From positions 1 through 64,000 of the forward strand of contig CAJTIU010000015.1 of assembly GCA_910576335.1 (NCBI GenBank): 64,000 nucleotides of DNA, given 5' to 3'. Positions 9,335 to 17,140 of the stretch are shown piece by piece; within the stretch, counting starts at the first letter, position 1; every line of letters begins with the position of its first letter. Position numbers and translations under genes: made by a program. The DNA comes from Lachnospiraceae bacterium. Lineage in GTDB: Bacteria > Bacillota > Clostridia > Lachnospirales > Lachnospiraceae. The notes beneath the pieces were generated by a model. That model was not told where the DNA came from and searched no databases. It worked only from the letters and a program-made list of their open reading frames with translations.

Positions 9335-9369
9335 GTTACTATTCACGGCCTGGGAGGCCGTTCATAGCG
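9335..9369. repeat. family-1 element tip with GC hairpin
   Basis: GTTACTATTCACGG followed by a hairpin CGGCCTGGGAGGCCG in the leader of the response regulator gene. A reverse-orientation relative with the same hairpin arms lies at 26959-26991. It is in the predicted 5' untranslated region of the minus-strand transcript. Confidence 0.55.
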
Positions 9370-9375
9370 ACATTT

Positions 9376-9435
9376 ATCATACCATATTCCAAAGCATTTT
9401 TCTCTTAGTAAAGCTAAAAATCACAGAATTGTGAT
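9376..9435 (-). promoter_or_regulatory. promoter and operator of the two-component system
   Basis: The palindrome ATCACA-GAAT-TGTGAT (9420-9435) matches the site at 7651-7666 in both half-sites and spacing. A minus-strand -10 TATGAT with an upstream TGG (9381-9376) lies about 49 bp from the operator centre and has no good -35 box, as expected for an activator-dependent promoter. Confidence 0.6.
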
Positions 9436-9449
9436 AAAATAAAATGCTA

Positions 9450-9489
9450 GGACTTTGCAGTAAATGCAAAGTCCTGTGTGAACAGTAAC
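9450..9489 (-). repeat. truncated family-1 element
   Basis: The hairpin GGACTTTGCA/TGCAAAGTCC is followed by the element end TGTGTGAACAGTAAC. It equals the left end of the full copy at 48429-48559 in reverse orientation. It lies between the two-component operator and the ilvB promoter. Confidence 0.65.
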
Positions 9490-9528
9490 GCTCGTAACAA
9501 AAAAATATAGATAATTATGCGAAATGTG

Positions 9529-9558
9529 TTGACAGGGTATCATTTTATCTACTATAAT
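9529..9558 (+). promoter_or_regulatory. ilvB promoter
   Basis: TTGACA at 9529-9534 and TATAAT at 9553-9558 are both consensus, spaced 18 bp. Transcription would start near 9565, at the 5' edge of the T-box leader. Confidence 0.8.
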
Positions 9559-9564
9559 ATTTTT

Positions 9565-9848
9565 TATTCAGAGAAATGCTATGACAGGGAGGAGTACATA
9601 AGTACCCGAAGCAAAGAGAGAAGATGTATGGTGAGAATCTTCGTGACGGATTTATGGAAGTAGCCCTTGAGCAGTGAACCGAAAGGGGAGGTGTTTCCCA
9701 AGTAGACTTCAACGTGATCCTTACGTTACAAAGGAGCGGTATCGGAACTGCGGTTCCTGCACCGGCAGAGTGCATAGATGTTTCTATGAATTTAGGTGGT
9801 AACACGGATTTTATATTCGCCCTGAGCTTTACGGCTTAGGGCGTTTTT
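9565..9848 (+). promoter_or_regulatory. T-box riboswitch with terminator, upstream of ilvB
   Basis: A leader of about 285 nt. It has the stem I features AGTAC...GAAGC and AGAGAG (about 9601-9620), a distal hairpin AAGAT/ATCTT (9621-9640), the conserved T-box core TAGGTGGTAACACGG (9793-9807) and an intrinsic terminator GCCCTGAGC/GCTTAGGGC followed by T5 (9819-9848). Uncharged tRNA binding should favour the antiterminator and switch on the ilv genes. The specifier codon is not certain by eye; the 3' side of the specifier loop lies near 9648-9660 and offers ATT (Ile, 9650-9652) or an overlapping Leu triplet TTA. A branched-chain amino acid tRNA is expected from the downstream genes. Confidence 0.9.
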
Positions 9849-9886
9849 AAGCGTATGGGAATTCTGAACAACTAGGAGGTATGTAT

Positions 9887-11608
9887 ATGAAGAAGATCAG
9901 CGGCAACAAATTACTGGTAAAGGCACTGAAGGAGGAGGGAGTGGATACTATTTTCGGGTATCCGGGAGCATGTACCATTGATATTAGTGATGAACTGTAC
10001 AAGCAGGATTACACGAAGGTGATTCTTCCAAGACAGGAGATCGCCCTTGTCCATGAGGCGGATGCCTATGCGCGCTCTACGGGGAAGACAGGGGTATGCC
10101 TTGTGACAAGCGGACCTGGTGCGACAAACCTTGTAACCGGGCTTGCCACGGCATATTATGATAGTGTCCCTCTTGTATGCTTTACCGGTCAGGTTGCGAG
10201 GCATCTGATTGGAAATGATGCATTCCAGGAGGTAGATATAGTCGGGATTACAAGGAGCATAACGAAATACGGCGTAGTGGTTAAGAAGAGAGAAGATCTC
10301 GGACGGATTGTGAAGGAGGCATTTTATATTGCCAGAACCGGAAGACCCGGACCAGTGCTGATTGATCTTCCCAAGGATGTGATGGCAGAGCTTGGAAGCC
10401 CGGAATATCCGGATGAGGTAAACATCCGCGGCTATAAACCAAGCACAGGCGTGCATATCGGGCAGTTAAAGCGTGCGCTTAAGATGCTGGGGAAAGCAAA
10501 ATGTCCCCTCTTCCTGGTGGGCGGCGGCGTGAATATTGCCCGGGCAAATGAGGCGTTTACCGAGCTGGTGAACAGGACTCACATCCCGGTAGTGACAACA
10601 GTTATGGGACGCGGCGCTGTTTCCACAAGGCATCCCCTCTATATCGGAAATCTCGGGATGCATGGTGCGTATGCCTGCAATATGGCGGTCGGTGAGTGCG
10701 ACCTTCTATTTTCCATCGGTACAAGATTTAATGACCGGATTACGGGTAAGCTTCATTCCTTTGCACCCCATGCGCAGATTGTGCATATAGACATTGATAC
10801 AGCAGCTATTTCGAAAAATGTCCAGGTAGATGTGCCGATTGTGGCGGATGCGAAGGAGGCCATTGAGAAAATGCTGGAATATGTAGAGGAATATGATACG
10901 GAAAAATGGCTTGCGCAGATTGAAAGCTGGAAGAAGGAACATCCTCTTGCCATGAAGAGGAAGCCCATTATGACTCCCCAGGATGTGCTGGACACCATTA
11001 ATGAGATGTTTGACGAATGTATCATCGTTACAGATGTAGGACAGCATCAGATGTTTACCGCTCAGTTTGCCGAGATTACGGAGAAAAAGAGGCTTCTTAT
11101 GTCAGGAGGACTCGGCACCATGGGATATGGCCTTCCGGGGGCAATTGGCGCGAAGATTGGGAATCCAGATACGCCTGTTATCTCCATTTCCGGGGACGGA
11201 GGAATGCAGATGAATATTCAGGAGCTTGCTACGGCGGTGCTGGAGGAGCTTCCAATTATTTCTTGTATATTTAATAATAATAATCTTGGCATGGTACGTC
11301 AGTGGCAGAAGCTGTTTTACGGAAAGCGCTATTCCATGACCTGCCTCCGATCGGGTGCGGCGTGCAGAGGAAAATGCGGAGAGGTGGAATGTCCGAAATA
11401 TACGCCGGATTTTGTAAAGCTTGCCCAGAGCTACGGGGCGAAAGGAATCCGGGTGACGAAGAGGGAGGAAATCCGTGCTGCGTTTGAAGAGGCAGCATGC
11501 AGCAGGAAGATGCCGACAATTATTGAGTTTGAGATTGATCCGGAAGATTTGGTATATCCCATGATCCAGCCGGGCGGAACCCTGGAGGATATGATTATAG
11601 ACTGTTAG
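9887..11608 (+). CDS. ilvB: acetolactate synthase large subunit
   Basis: The thiamine-diphosphate enzyme that joins two pyruvates, or pyruvate and 2-oxobutyrate, at the first common step of valine, leucine and isoleucine synthesis. ATG 9887 lies 7 bp after AGGAGG; ATG 9881 is too close. The 573 residues include the N-terminal catalytic Glu region (PRQEIALVHEADAYAR, SGPGATN), the central FAD-domain region and the ThDP/Mg site GDGGMQMNIQELATA...NNNNLGMVRQW. A short Cys-rich insertion (Cys 486, 493, 497, 502) lies just after that site, before TPDFVKLAQSYG. T-box controlled and followed by ilvN. Confidence 0.96.
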   Translation: MKKISGNKLLVKALKEEGVDTIFGYPGACTIDISDELYKQDYTKVILPRQEIALVHEADAYARSTGKTGVCLVTSGPGATNLVTGLATAYYDSVPLVCFTGQVARHLIGNDAFQEVDIVGITRSITKYGVVVKKREDLGRIVKEAFYIARTGRPGPVLIDLPKDVMAELGSPEYPDEVNIRGYKPSTGVHIGQLKRALKMLGKAKCPLFLVGGGVNIARANEAFTELVNRTHIPVVTTVMGRGAVSTRHPLYIGNLGMHGAYACNMAVGECDLLFSIGTRFNDRITGKLHSFAPHAQIVHIDIDTAAISKNVQVDVPIVADAKEAIEKMLEYVEEYDTEKWLAQIESWKKEHPLAMKRKPIMTPQDVLDTINEMFDECIIVTDVGQHQMFTAQFAEITEKKRLLMSGGLGTMGYGLPGAIGAKIGNPDTPVISISGDGGMQMNIQELATAVLEELPIISCIFNNNNLGMVRQWQKLFYGKRYSMTCLRSGAACRGKCGEVECPKYTPDFVKLAQSYGAKGIRVTKREEIRAAFEEAACSRKMPTIIEFEIDPEDLVYPMIQPGGTLEDMIIDC

Positions 11609-11687
11609 ATGGATGATCTGCAGAGTATTACTATGAACGGGCGGCTTGTCTGTGAGTCGCAGCGAATTGTAAAAGGAGAAGATGTAT

Positions 11688-12194
11688 ATGAATAGTATGA
11701 AAAAGAGATGGCTCTCTTTATATGTGGAAAATCAGGACGGCGTTCTGTCGAAGATATCCGGGCTTTTTTCTGGAAAATCCTACAATATCGACAGTCTGAC
11801 TGTGGGAACAACAGAGGATCCGACAATTTCCAGAATGACGATTGCAACGGTTAGTGACGACGAGACCTTTGAGCAGATTAAAAAGCAGCTGAACCGGCTG
11901 GTAGAGGTCATTAAGGTGATTGATTTTACTAATATATTTGTGCGTATGAAGGAGATTATGTATATCAAGGTGGAAAAATGTACGCCGGAGGATAAGGTGG
12001 AGTGCTTTCAGATTGCGGAGACCTTTAAGGCGAAGGTGATTGATTATGGGAGGGACAGCCTGCTTCTGGAATTTGTGCAGACAGCGACGAAAAATGATGC
12101 GGTGGTGAAGCTTATGAAAGAAGAGTTTAAAAGTATTGAGGTGGTGCGCGGAGGAAGTGTTGGGATTGAGTCCATTAGTATGATGGAGCGGTAA
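11688..12194 (+). CDS. ilvN: acetolactate synthase small (regulatory) subunit
   Basis: The regulatory partner of IlvB that confers feedback inhibition and stimulates catalysis. ATG 11688 has better spacing (9 bp) from AGGAG at 11674-11678 than ATG 11682. The 168 residues show an N-terminal ACT domain (LSLYVENQDGVLSKISGLFSGKSYNIDSLTV-type, residues about 8-80) and the C-terminal domain with DFVQTA/LLEFVQTAT-like core. It lies 79 bp after ilvB. The symbol ilvH is equally usable. Confidence 0.94.
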   Translation: MNSMKKRWLSLYVENQDGVLSKISGLFSGKSYNIDSLTVGTTEDPTISRMTIATVSDDETFEQIKKQLNRLVEVIKVIDFTNIFVRMKEIMYIKVEKCTPEDKVECFQIAETFKAKVIDYGRDSLLLEFVQTATKNDAVVKLMKEEFKSIEVVRGGSVGIESISMMER

Positions 12195-12425
12195 TTGAAA
12201 TATGACATTTTGTTTCGGCGGAATGTCAGATTTGAATTACGCCGGGAGGGGGAGGGTGGATTCAGCCTGTAAGGCGAATAGTAACCCTGTATTCGGATTT
12301 CGTGATAAAAACAGAGTGCGCTCTTGTATTTTGGGAATGATGGTATTATAATAGATAAGGATGAAAGCCTGAAAGTACTGTAACTGATATTTGCATTTTA
12401 TTTTTTTGAGATGGAGGAATGAACG

Positions 12426-13460
12426 ATGGAGAAAAAGAATATTGACTGGGCAAATCTTGGGTTTAGCTATATAGAGACGGATAAGAGATATGTGTCTAAT
12501 TTTAAGGACGGGGTCTGGGATGAAGGGGGGCTGACCTCGGATTCTAATGTGGTGATTAATGAGTGTGCATGTGTGCTTCAGTATGCGCAGACTTGTTTTG
12601 AGGGTCTGAAGGCGTATACGACAGAGGATGGGCGTATTGTGATGTTCCGGCCGGATCTGAATGCACAGAGGATGGCGAATACGGCGAAGAGGCTTGAGAT
12701 GGCGGTATTTCCGGAGGAGAGATTTCTTGATGCGGTGCATCAGACGGTAGAGGCTAATGCGGCTTATGTTCCGCCCTATGGTTCAGGGGCAACTTTGTAT
12801 GTGCGTCCTTATCTCTTTGGTTCTAACGCAGTTATTGGGGTTAATCCGGCGGATGAATATCAGTTCCGTGTATTTACAACTCCGGTAGGGCCGTATTTTA
12901 AGGGCGGTGCGAAGCCGATTACGATCCGTGTCTGTGACTTTGACCGTGCAGCGCCCCATGGAACCGGGCATGTGAAGGCTGGTCTTAATTATGCCATGAG
13001 CCTCCATGCAATTGTAGATGCACATAATCAGGGATATGATGAGAATATGTATCTTGATGCAGCTACGAGAACGAAGGTAGAGGAGACCGGAGGTGCGAAC
13101 TTTATTTTTATTACAAAGGACCAGAAGGTTGTAACACCGAAGTCTGAGACGATCCTGCCGTCGATTACAAGACGTTCTCTGATGTATGTGGCTGAGAAAT
13201 ATCTTGGGCTGGAGGTTGAGGAAAGGGAAGTGCCGTTTGATGAGGTGAAGGAATTCGCAGAGTGCGGCCTTTGCGGTACGGCAGCAGTGATCTCGCCTGT
13301 AGGAAAGGTTGTGGATCATGGAAAGGAGATCTGCTTCCCAAGTGGAATGGACGATATGGGGCCGGTAACGAAGAAGCTGTATGATACACTGACAGGAATC
13401 CAGATGGGACATATAGAGGCGCCAGAAGGATGGATTCATGAGGTTTGCCAGCCACGCTGA
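12426..13460 (+). CDS. ilvE: branched-chain amino acid aminotransferase
   Basis: A fold-type IV PLP enzyme that makes the last step to Leu, Ile and Val using glutamate. The 344 residues contain CFEGLKAYTTEDG near the N terminus, the PLP-lysine block HVKAGLNYAMSLHA, YLDAATRTKVEETGGANFIF and ILPSITRRSLM. Size and motifs fit the longer, BCAT-II type. The ATG follows GATGGAGG. It lies 231 bp after ilvN, separated by a weak TGACATT/AATGTCA hairpin (12203-12229), so it may share readthrough or have its own promoter. Confidence 0.95.
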   Translation: MEKKNIDWANLGFSYIETDKRYVSNFKDGVWDEGGLTSDSNVVINECACVLQYAQTCFEGLKAYTTEDGRIVMFRPDLNAQRMANTAKRLEMAVFPEERFLDAVHQTVEANAAYVPPYGSGATLYVRPYLFGSNAVIGVNPADEYQFRVFTTPVGPYFKGGAKPITIRVCDFDRAAPHGTGHVKAGLNYAMSLHAIVDAHNQGYDENMYLDAATRTKVEETGGANFIFITKDQKVVTPKSETILPSITRRSLMYVAEKYLGLEVEEREVPFDEVKEFAECGLCGTAAVISPVGKVVDHGKEICFPSGMDDMGPVTKKLYDTLTGIQMGHIEAPEGWIHEVCQPR

Positions 13461-13585
13461 GGCTTTTACACATGTGCTATCGGGAAAGCGGGCCAGTGAA
13501 ATGTAAGATTATTTAAATCGGGCTATACCAGGAGTTGTCATGGCATCCTGGGTTGTGAATAGTAACGATAGATACAGATGAAAAA

Positions 13586-13621
13586 GGTCACATGTTTTTA
13601 TACAGTTTGAAACATGTGACC
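13586..13621. terminator. bidirectional terminator after ilvE
   Basis: A 12-bp stem GGTCACATGTTT/AAACATGTGACC with a 12-nt loop, flanked by A5 on the left and T4 on the right, so it can terminate both strands. It follows ilvE and precedes the convergent acetyltransferase gene. Confidence 0.8.
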
Positions 13622-13630
13622 TTTTGATGT

Positions 13631-13687
13631 ATGATTCCAGTGCAAAATATGCATTTTCCTGCCAGAGAATTTTTGCACTGGAATCAT
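13631..13687. repeat. perfect 17-bp inverted repeat
   Basis: Arms ATGATTCCAGTGCAAAA (13631-13647) and its exact complement (13671-13687) enclose a 23-nt loop. It lies between the ilvE terminator and the convergent acetyltransferase gene. It has no T-run and no similarity to the other element families here; it may be a second terminator or a small palindromic element. Confidence 0.7.
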
Positions 13688-13755
13688 GTATATAATGGAC
13701 GTTTTCCGTCTGTAATTGTAAGGTGATGGACAGTTACGAATTCATAAGATTATGA

Positions 13756-14253
13756 TTAAATGGGGATTCTTGTATAGTATTCTTTGTCATCTTCGTGGTG
13801 GATATAAGCGCCGTTTTTTTCTTGTACTTTTAGTGAGGCAGGATTGTCTTTATGTACGGAGAGATAGATCTCGTTTTCTGGTATGATTTCTTTTGCTTTT
13901 TTAATGGTGAGCCTTAGTCCTTCGGAAGCATAGCCTTTCCTGCGGTATGTGGGGGAAATTCCGTATCCGATGTGTCCGGGTCCGTTTCGGAGAAAATCAT
14001 TGAGATAGTGCCGCAGATTAAAAATACCTACATAAGTTCCGTTGTCTTCAAGAATAAATACAGTGGCAGGTACATATCCTTCAGGAAGGCCGGTTCCATG
14101 GGAATAGTCCTCATTCTGTCTGACGTATTTCTGGAATTCTTCAAAGGAAAAACCGAAGGCGTTATTTACGAAGCCTTTTTCATCTGGAGAAAAGGTGTTC
14201 TGCAATTCGTATGCTTTTTTTAGATCGGCATTCCATAGTTCAATTAGTTTCAT
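13756..14253 (-). CDS. GNAT-family N-acetyltransferase
   Basis: A 165-residue GNAT protein. The acetyl-CoA loop is visible as GISPTYRRKGYASEGLRLTIKKA (R-x-x-G-x-A core) after the beta-4 strand HIGYGI, and the C-terminal NPASLKVQEKNGA segment is typical of YjhJ/YkkB-like acetyltransferases. The substrate is unknown. ATG 14253 follows AAAGGAGAATAAATC and overlaps the end of a HipA remnant, suggesting it was once downstream in a hipBA-containing operon. Confidence 0.85.
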   Translation of the reverse strand: MKLIELWNADLKKAYELQNTFSPDEKGFVNNAFGFSFEEFQKYVRQNEDYSHGTGLPEGYVPATVFILEDNGTYVGIFNLRHYLNDFLRNGPGHIGYGISPTYRRKGYASEGLRLTIKKAKEIIPENEIYLSVHKDNPASLKVQEKNGAYIHHEDDKEYYTRIPI

Positions 14254-14396
14254 GATTTATTCTCCTTTCTTATGAGTGTTTCCTCAACAGACGTCTGCAC
14301 CTGTTCGATCAGGTCGCGGCACTGCTTTTTCTTTAGTCCGGCGGCGGCTCCGACTGCCAGGAGTTCCTTGATGCCAGGGTTTTTGCCATTTCCATC
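14250..14396 (-). pseudogene. HipA C-terminal remnant
   Basis: In the frame offset from the XRE gene, the minus strand reads through about 48 codons beginning DGNGKNPGIKELLAVGAAAG, then GLKKKQCRDLIEQVQTSVEE, ending at TGA 14252-14250. This looks like the last helices of a HipA-family kinase toxin. The catalytic body is missing and the fragment abuts the 3' part of an XRE (HipB-like) gene, consistent with a large internal deletion that fused the two. Assignment to HipA rests on the motif and the neighbour and is not certain. Confidence 0.5.
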
Positions 14397-14629
14397 TCTG
14401 TAAAAAGATCCCGGATCTCGTCTGCGCAGTCGAGGGCGATTGCAATTTTAGTAAGTGACAGGAGCGAAATCTGTCCTGTTGCCTCGAACCGTTTTACGGA
14501 GCCGTGGCTGACGCCGCTTAGGCGGCTTAGTTTTTCCTGGGAGATGCTTCTCCTCTTGCGGATATTCCGTACCCGGTCTGCTAATTTTTTATTAATTTCC
14601 TCAGCAGTTTCCCATCGTAAAGCTTCCAT
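14333..14629 (-). CDS. XRE/HipB-like helix-turn-helix regulator, C terminus altered
   Basis: A 98-residue protein with a Cro/C1 helix-turn-helix at about residues 18-72 (ADRVRNIRKRRSISQEKLSR, SGVSHGSVKRFE). The last 20 residues (MAKTLASRNSWQSEPPPD) are read out of frame from what looks like a hipA remnant, so the native C terminus is probably lost. Two 21-bp direct repeats upstream (14717-14778) are likely its operators. The DNA-binding domain is intact and may still be functional. Confidence 0.8.
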   Translation of the reverse strand: MEALRWETAEEINKKLADRVRNIRKRRSISQEKLSRLSGVSHGSVKRFEATGQISLLSLTKIAIALDCADEIRDLFTEMEMAKTLASRNSWQSEPPPD

Positions 14630-14716
14630 AGTTTAAAAATCTCCATTTACTGATAGATCATGCTTTTTCATGCGGGCATGAAAGGTGTGAGCTTTTGACA
14701 TTTGTATCATCATAGC

Positions 14717-14778
14717 ACAGATAATATATTAGCCATAATATGCAAAAAAGAGATAATACAGATAATATATTAGCTATA
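14717..14778. promoter_or_regulatory. paired direct repeats, putative operator of the XRE regulator
   Basis: Two copies of ACAGATAATATATTAGCYATA at 14717-14737 and 14758-14778 differ at one base. They are 41 bp apart, about four helical turns, placing them on the same DNA face. They lie in the 328-bp divergent gap between the XRE gene and the sigma factor gene, so either gene could be controlled. Confidence 0.6.
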
Positions 14779-14886
14779 TTATAATCTGTATTCATGAGAA
14801 ATGCAATTCTGCCGATTAAAATATAGAAAAAAGGATCATTTGTTACATCATTTCTGCTTTCTGATTCGTTATCTATTATAGGGGAC

Positions 14887-14931
14887 GCCCTGGAGCGTGT
14901 TTGAAAACTTATTCATGCCACCTGCACGCTC
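14887..14931 (+). repeat. partial family-3 element (GTGTTTGAAAA) before the sigma gene
   Basis: CCCTGGAGCGTGTTTGAAAACTT matches the tip of the palindrome at 56498-56567 and the 3' end of the helicase gene. GAGCGTG (14893-14899) pairs with CACGCTC (14925-14931). It occupies the likely promoter or leader of the sigma factor gene. Confidence 0.55.
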
Positions 14932-14957
14932 TGATATACTCATGAGGAGGAGCTATT

Positions 14958-15470
14958 TTGACGCGTGAAAATGAGTTATTACATCTGATTAAAAAAGGAG
15001 ATGCTTCATGCTGGGATGAACTGATATCTATGTATTACGAGGATATTTTAAGGTACTGTATCTACCACACTTCGGACAGAGAAACGGCGGAGGATGCGGT
15101 GCAGGAGACCTTTCTCAAGGTTATCCGTTATTTTCCGCAGTACCAGAGCCGGGGGAAATTCCGTGGTTTTCTGTATAAGGTGGCATCCAACACTTGTACT
15201 GATTTGTGGAGGAAAAGGGGAGCGGTAAGCCTTACTGAGGACATGGAGTTTCAGGAGACAGGCTATGCCCGGTCAGAAGCAGAGGTGAATTTTCAGTATA
15301 TGGTGCGAAGCCTTTCCGAAGAGCTCAGGGAGGTTGTGTACCTTAAGTTTGCCCAGGAGCTTACACTGAGGGAGATTTCCATGGTGACGCAGATTCCCAT
15401 GAGAACCGTACAGTCCAGGCTCAGAAGGGCTTTGAAAATTATGAAAAAGGAAATGGAAGGAGAGGTGTAA
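14958..15470 (+). CDS. ECF RNA polymerase sigma factor
   Basis: An extracytoplasmic-function sigma factor of 170 residues. Region 2 spans about residues 22-90 (YYEDILRYCIYHTSDRETAEDAVQETF) and region 4 about 115-165 (LREVVYLKFAQELTLREIS, MRTVQSRLRRALKIM). No upstream ATG is usable; the TTG at 14958 has AGGAGGA (14944-14950) 7 bp before it. The next gene starts 4 bp later, so the operon of four genes is likely cotranscribed, and the sigma factor probably drives its own operon. Confidence 0.9.
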   Translation: MTRENELLHLIKKGDASCWDELISMYYEDILRYCIYHTSDRETAEDAVQETFLKVIRYFPQYQSRGKFRGFLYKVASNTCTDLWRKRGAVSLTEDMEFQETGYARSEAEVNFQYMVRSLSEELREVVYLKFAQELTLREISMVTQIPMRTVQSRLRRALKIMKKEMEGEV

Positions 15471-15473
15471 GAT

Positions 15474-16238
15474 ATGGAGCGAAAGCTTAAGAGAGCTTTA
15501 AAGGATGCATTAAAAATAGAAATGGAACGATTTGAGAATCCAGACCATAAGGAGCAGGTATTGTCTTCTGTGAAAAGTATGCGTTCTATGCTAAGAAGGA
15601 GAGAGAGAATCGGGTTCTTTGAGTTTATGCTGCGTCAGATTCCATTTATCGGAAAGGATATCTGGATGATGCAGGGAGGCGCCGCACTCTCGGTATCCCT
15701 TGTGCTGTATCTGATTGTGGGAGTAAATATACAGTACTTTCCGGTCCGCTATATTCCTCCGGTCCTTGGGGTTATGGCGGTTGTGCTTGTGATGACATCG
15801 GTTCCGCTGATGCTAAGGTCTTACCGGTATCAGATGCATGAGACGGAGATGGCTACGAGGATGTCGCATCTGCATGTTTTCCTGGCCTACATTCTGCTTC
15901 TGTCCATAGAATATCTTGCGGTATTTGTATTTGTGACAGGGGTGTCTGTGTATATGGCAGGGCTGCCTGCAGAAAAAGCAGCTGTGTATTTTGTGTTTCC
16001 ACTGTTTCTGGCTGGTGCGGGGTGCGTACAGTTGATCAGAAGGACGGATGGCTGGGAAAAGGTATCCAGGAGGCTTGGCGTGTGTGAAGGATATTGTATT
16101 TTACTGATGGCGGGACTGGTGCTTTTGTATCACATGAAGCAGCCTGTGTATGACAGCACCGGCCTGTGGGCGGTACTGACAGCTGCAGGATTTGCGATGT
16201 ATGTCCAGTCTGTCTGTTCATGGGTAAAGGAGATTTGA
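15474..16238 (+). CDS. integral membrane protein, possible anti-sigma factor
   Basis: A 254-residue protein. The first 65 residues are hydrophilic and helical (KRALKDALKIEMERF, KSMRSMLRRRERIG), followed by about six membrane segments. Its place directly after an ECF sigma gene and the cytoplasmic N-terminal domain fit an anti-sigma role, but no zinc anti-sigma HxxxCxxC motif is present. It could instead be an accessory membrane subunit of the following ABC transporter. I do not recognise a named family. Confidence 0.7.
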   Translation: MERKLKRALKDALKIEMERFENPDHKEQVLSSVKSMRSMLRRRERIGFFEFMLRQIPFIGKDIWMMQGGAALSVSLVLYLIVGVNIQYFPVRYIPPVLGVMAVVLVMTSVPLMLRSYRYQMHETEMATRMSHLHVFLAYILLLSIEYLAVFVFVTGVSVYMAGLPAEKAAVYFVFPLFLAGAGCVQLIRRTDGWEKVSRRLGVCEGYCILLMAGLVLLYHMKQPVYDSTGLWAVLTAAGFAMYVQSVCSWVKEI

Positions 16239-16255
16239 AAAGGAGGGTAAGTAAA

Positions 16256-17140
16256 ATGGAACTGGAAATTTGCGATATTACCAGGCAGTATAAGGATAAA
16301 TGTGCAGTGGACAATGTGTCACTGACGCTGACGCCCGGAGTATGGGGGCTTTTAGGAGCAAATGGGGCGGGAAAGACAACGCTTATGCGGATGATTGCCG
16401 GAATACAGAAGCCTACGTCCGGGTGTATAAAATACGATGGGATCAGGATTGAGGCATTAAAGGAGGGCTACCGGGACATATTTGGTTATCTGCCCCAGGA
16501 ATTCGGATTTTATCCAGGATTTACCGTGAAGGATTATCTGGAATATATTGCCGCCCTGAAAGGGCTTACGAGGAAAGAAACGAAACAGCGCATCGGTACG
16601 CTTCTTGAGCGTGTATCGCTGAAGGAAGTGAAAAATAAGAAAATATCCAGGCTTTCCGGCGGGATGAAGCGGCGTGTCGGAATTGCCCAGGCGCTTCTGA
16701 ATGAGCCGGAGGTACTTGTGCTGGATGAGCCTACCAGTGGACTGGATCCGGGAGAACGGGTGAAGTTCCGCAATCTTCTGTCCGAATTTGCCCATGACAG
16801 GATTGTGCTGATTTCAACACATATTGTATCTGATATTGAATACATTGCCACATGTAATGCGGTGATGAAGGATGGGAAGATTATTGCCACCGGAAAGACA
16901 GAAGAACTGGTTCAGATGGTTGCCGGCAGGGTGTGGTCTGCAGGCATTGACGGAAGGGAGCTTGGAGCCTGTGAGAACCAGGTTATGGTTGTAAATGTAT
17001 ATAATGAAGGAAATGGTAATGTACGGCTCCGGTATCTGTCTGATGCGCCGGTTATCCCGGGGTCTGATAAGGAAGAGCCGAGGATGGAGGATCTGTATCT
17101 GTGGCTGTTTCCGGAGAGTGCAGGAAAGGAGAGAATGTAA
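16256..17140 (+). CDS. ABC transporter ATP-binding protein
   Basis: A 294-residue ATPase of the ABC-2 exporter class. Walker A GANGAGKTT (34-42), Q-loop YLPQEFGFYPGF, signature LSGGMKRR (133-140), Walker B VLVLDEPTSGLDPG and switch His in STHIVSD are intact. The ATG at 16256 follows AAAAGGAGGG; upstream in-frame starts lie inside the previous gene. The C-terminal 80 residues after the switch region are family-variable. Stop and the next GTG start abut (17140/17141). Confidence 0.92.
   Translation: MELEICDITRQYKDKCAVDNVSLTLTPGVWGLLGANGAGKTTLMRMIAGIQKPTSGCIKYDGIRIEALKEGYRDIFGYLPQEFGFYPGFTVKDYLEYIAALKGLTRKETKQRIGTLLERVSLKEVKNKKISRLSGGMKRRVGIAQALLNEPEVLVLDEPTSGLDPGERVKFRNLLSEFAHDRIVLISTHIVSDIEYIATCNAVMKDGKIIATGKTEELVQMVAGRVWSAGIDGRELGACENQVMVVNVYNEGNGNVRLRYLSDAPVIPGSDKEEPRMEDLYLWLFPESAGKERM

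Noticed and set aside
12195-12425. Second T-box before ilvE
   Set aside because: There is no T-box core sequence or terminator/antiterminator pair, only a short TGACATT/AATGTCA hairpin.
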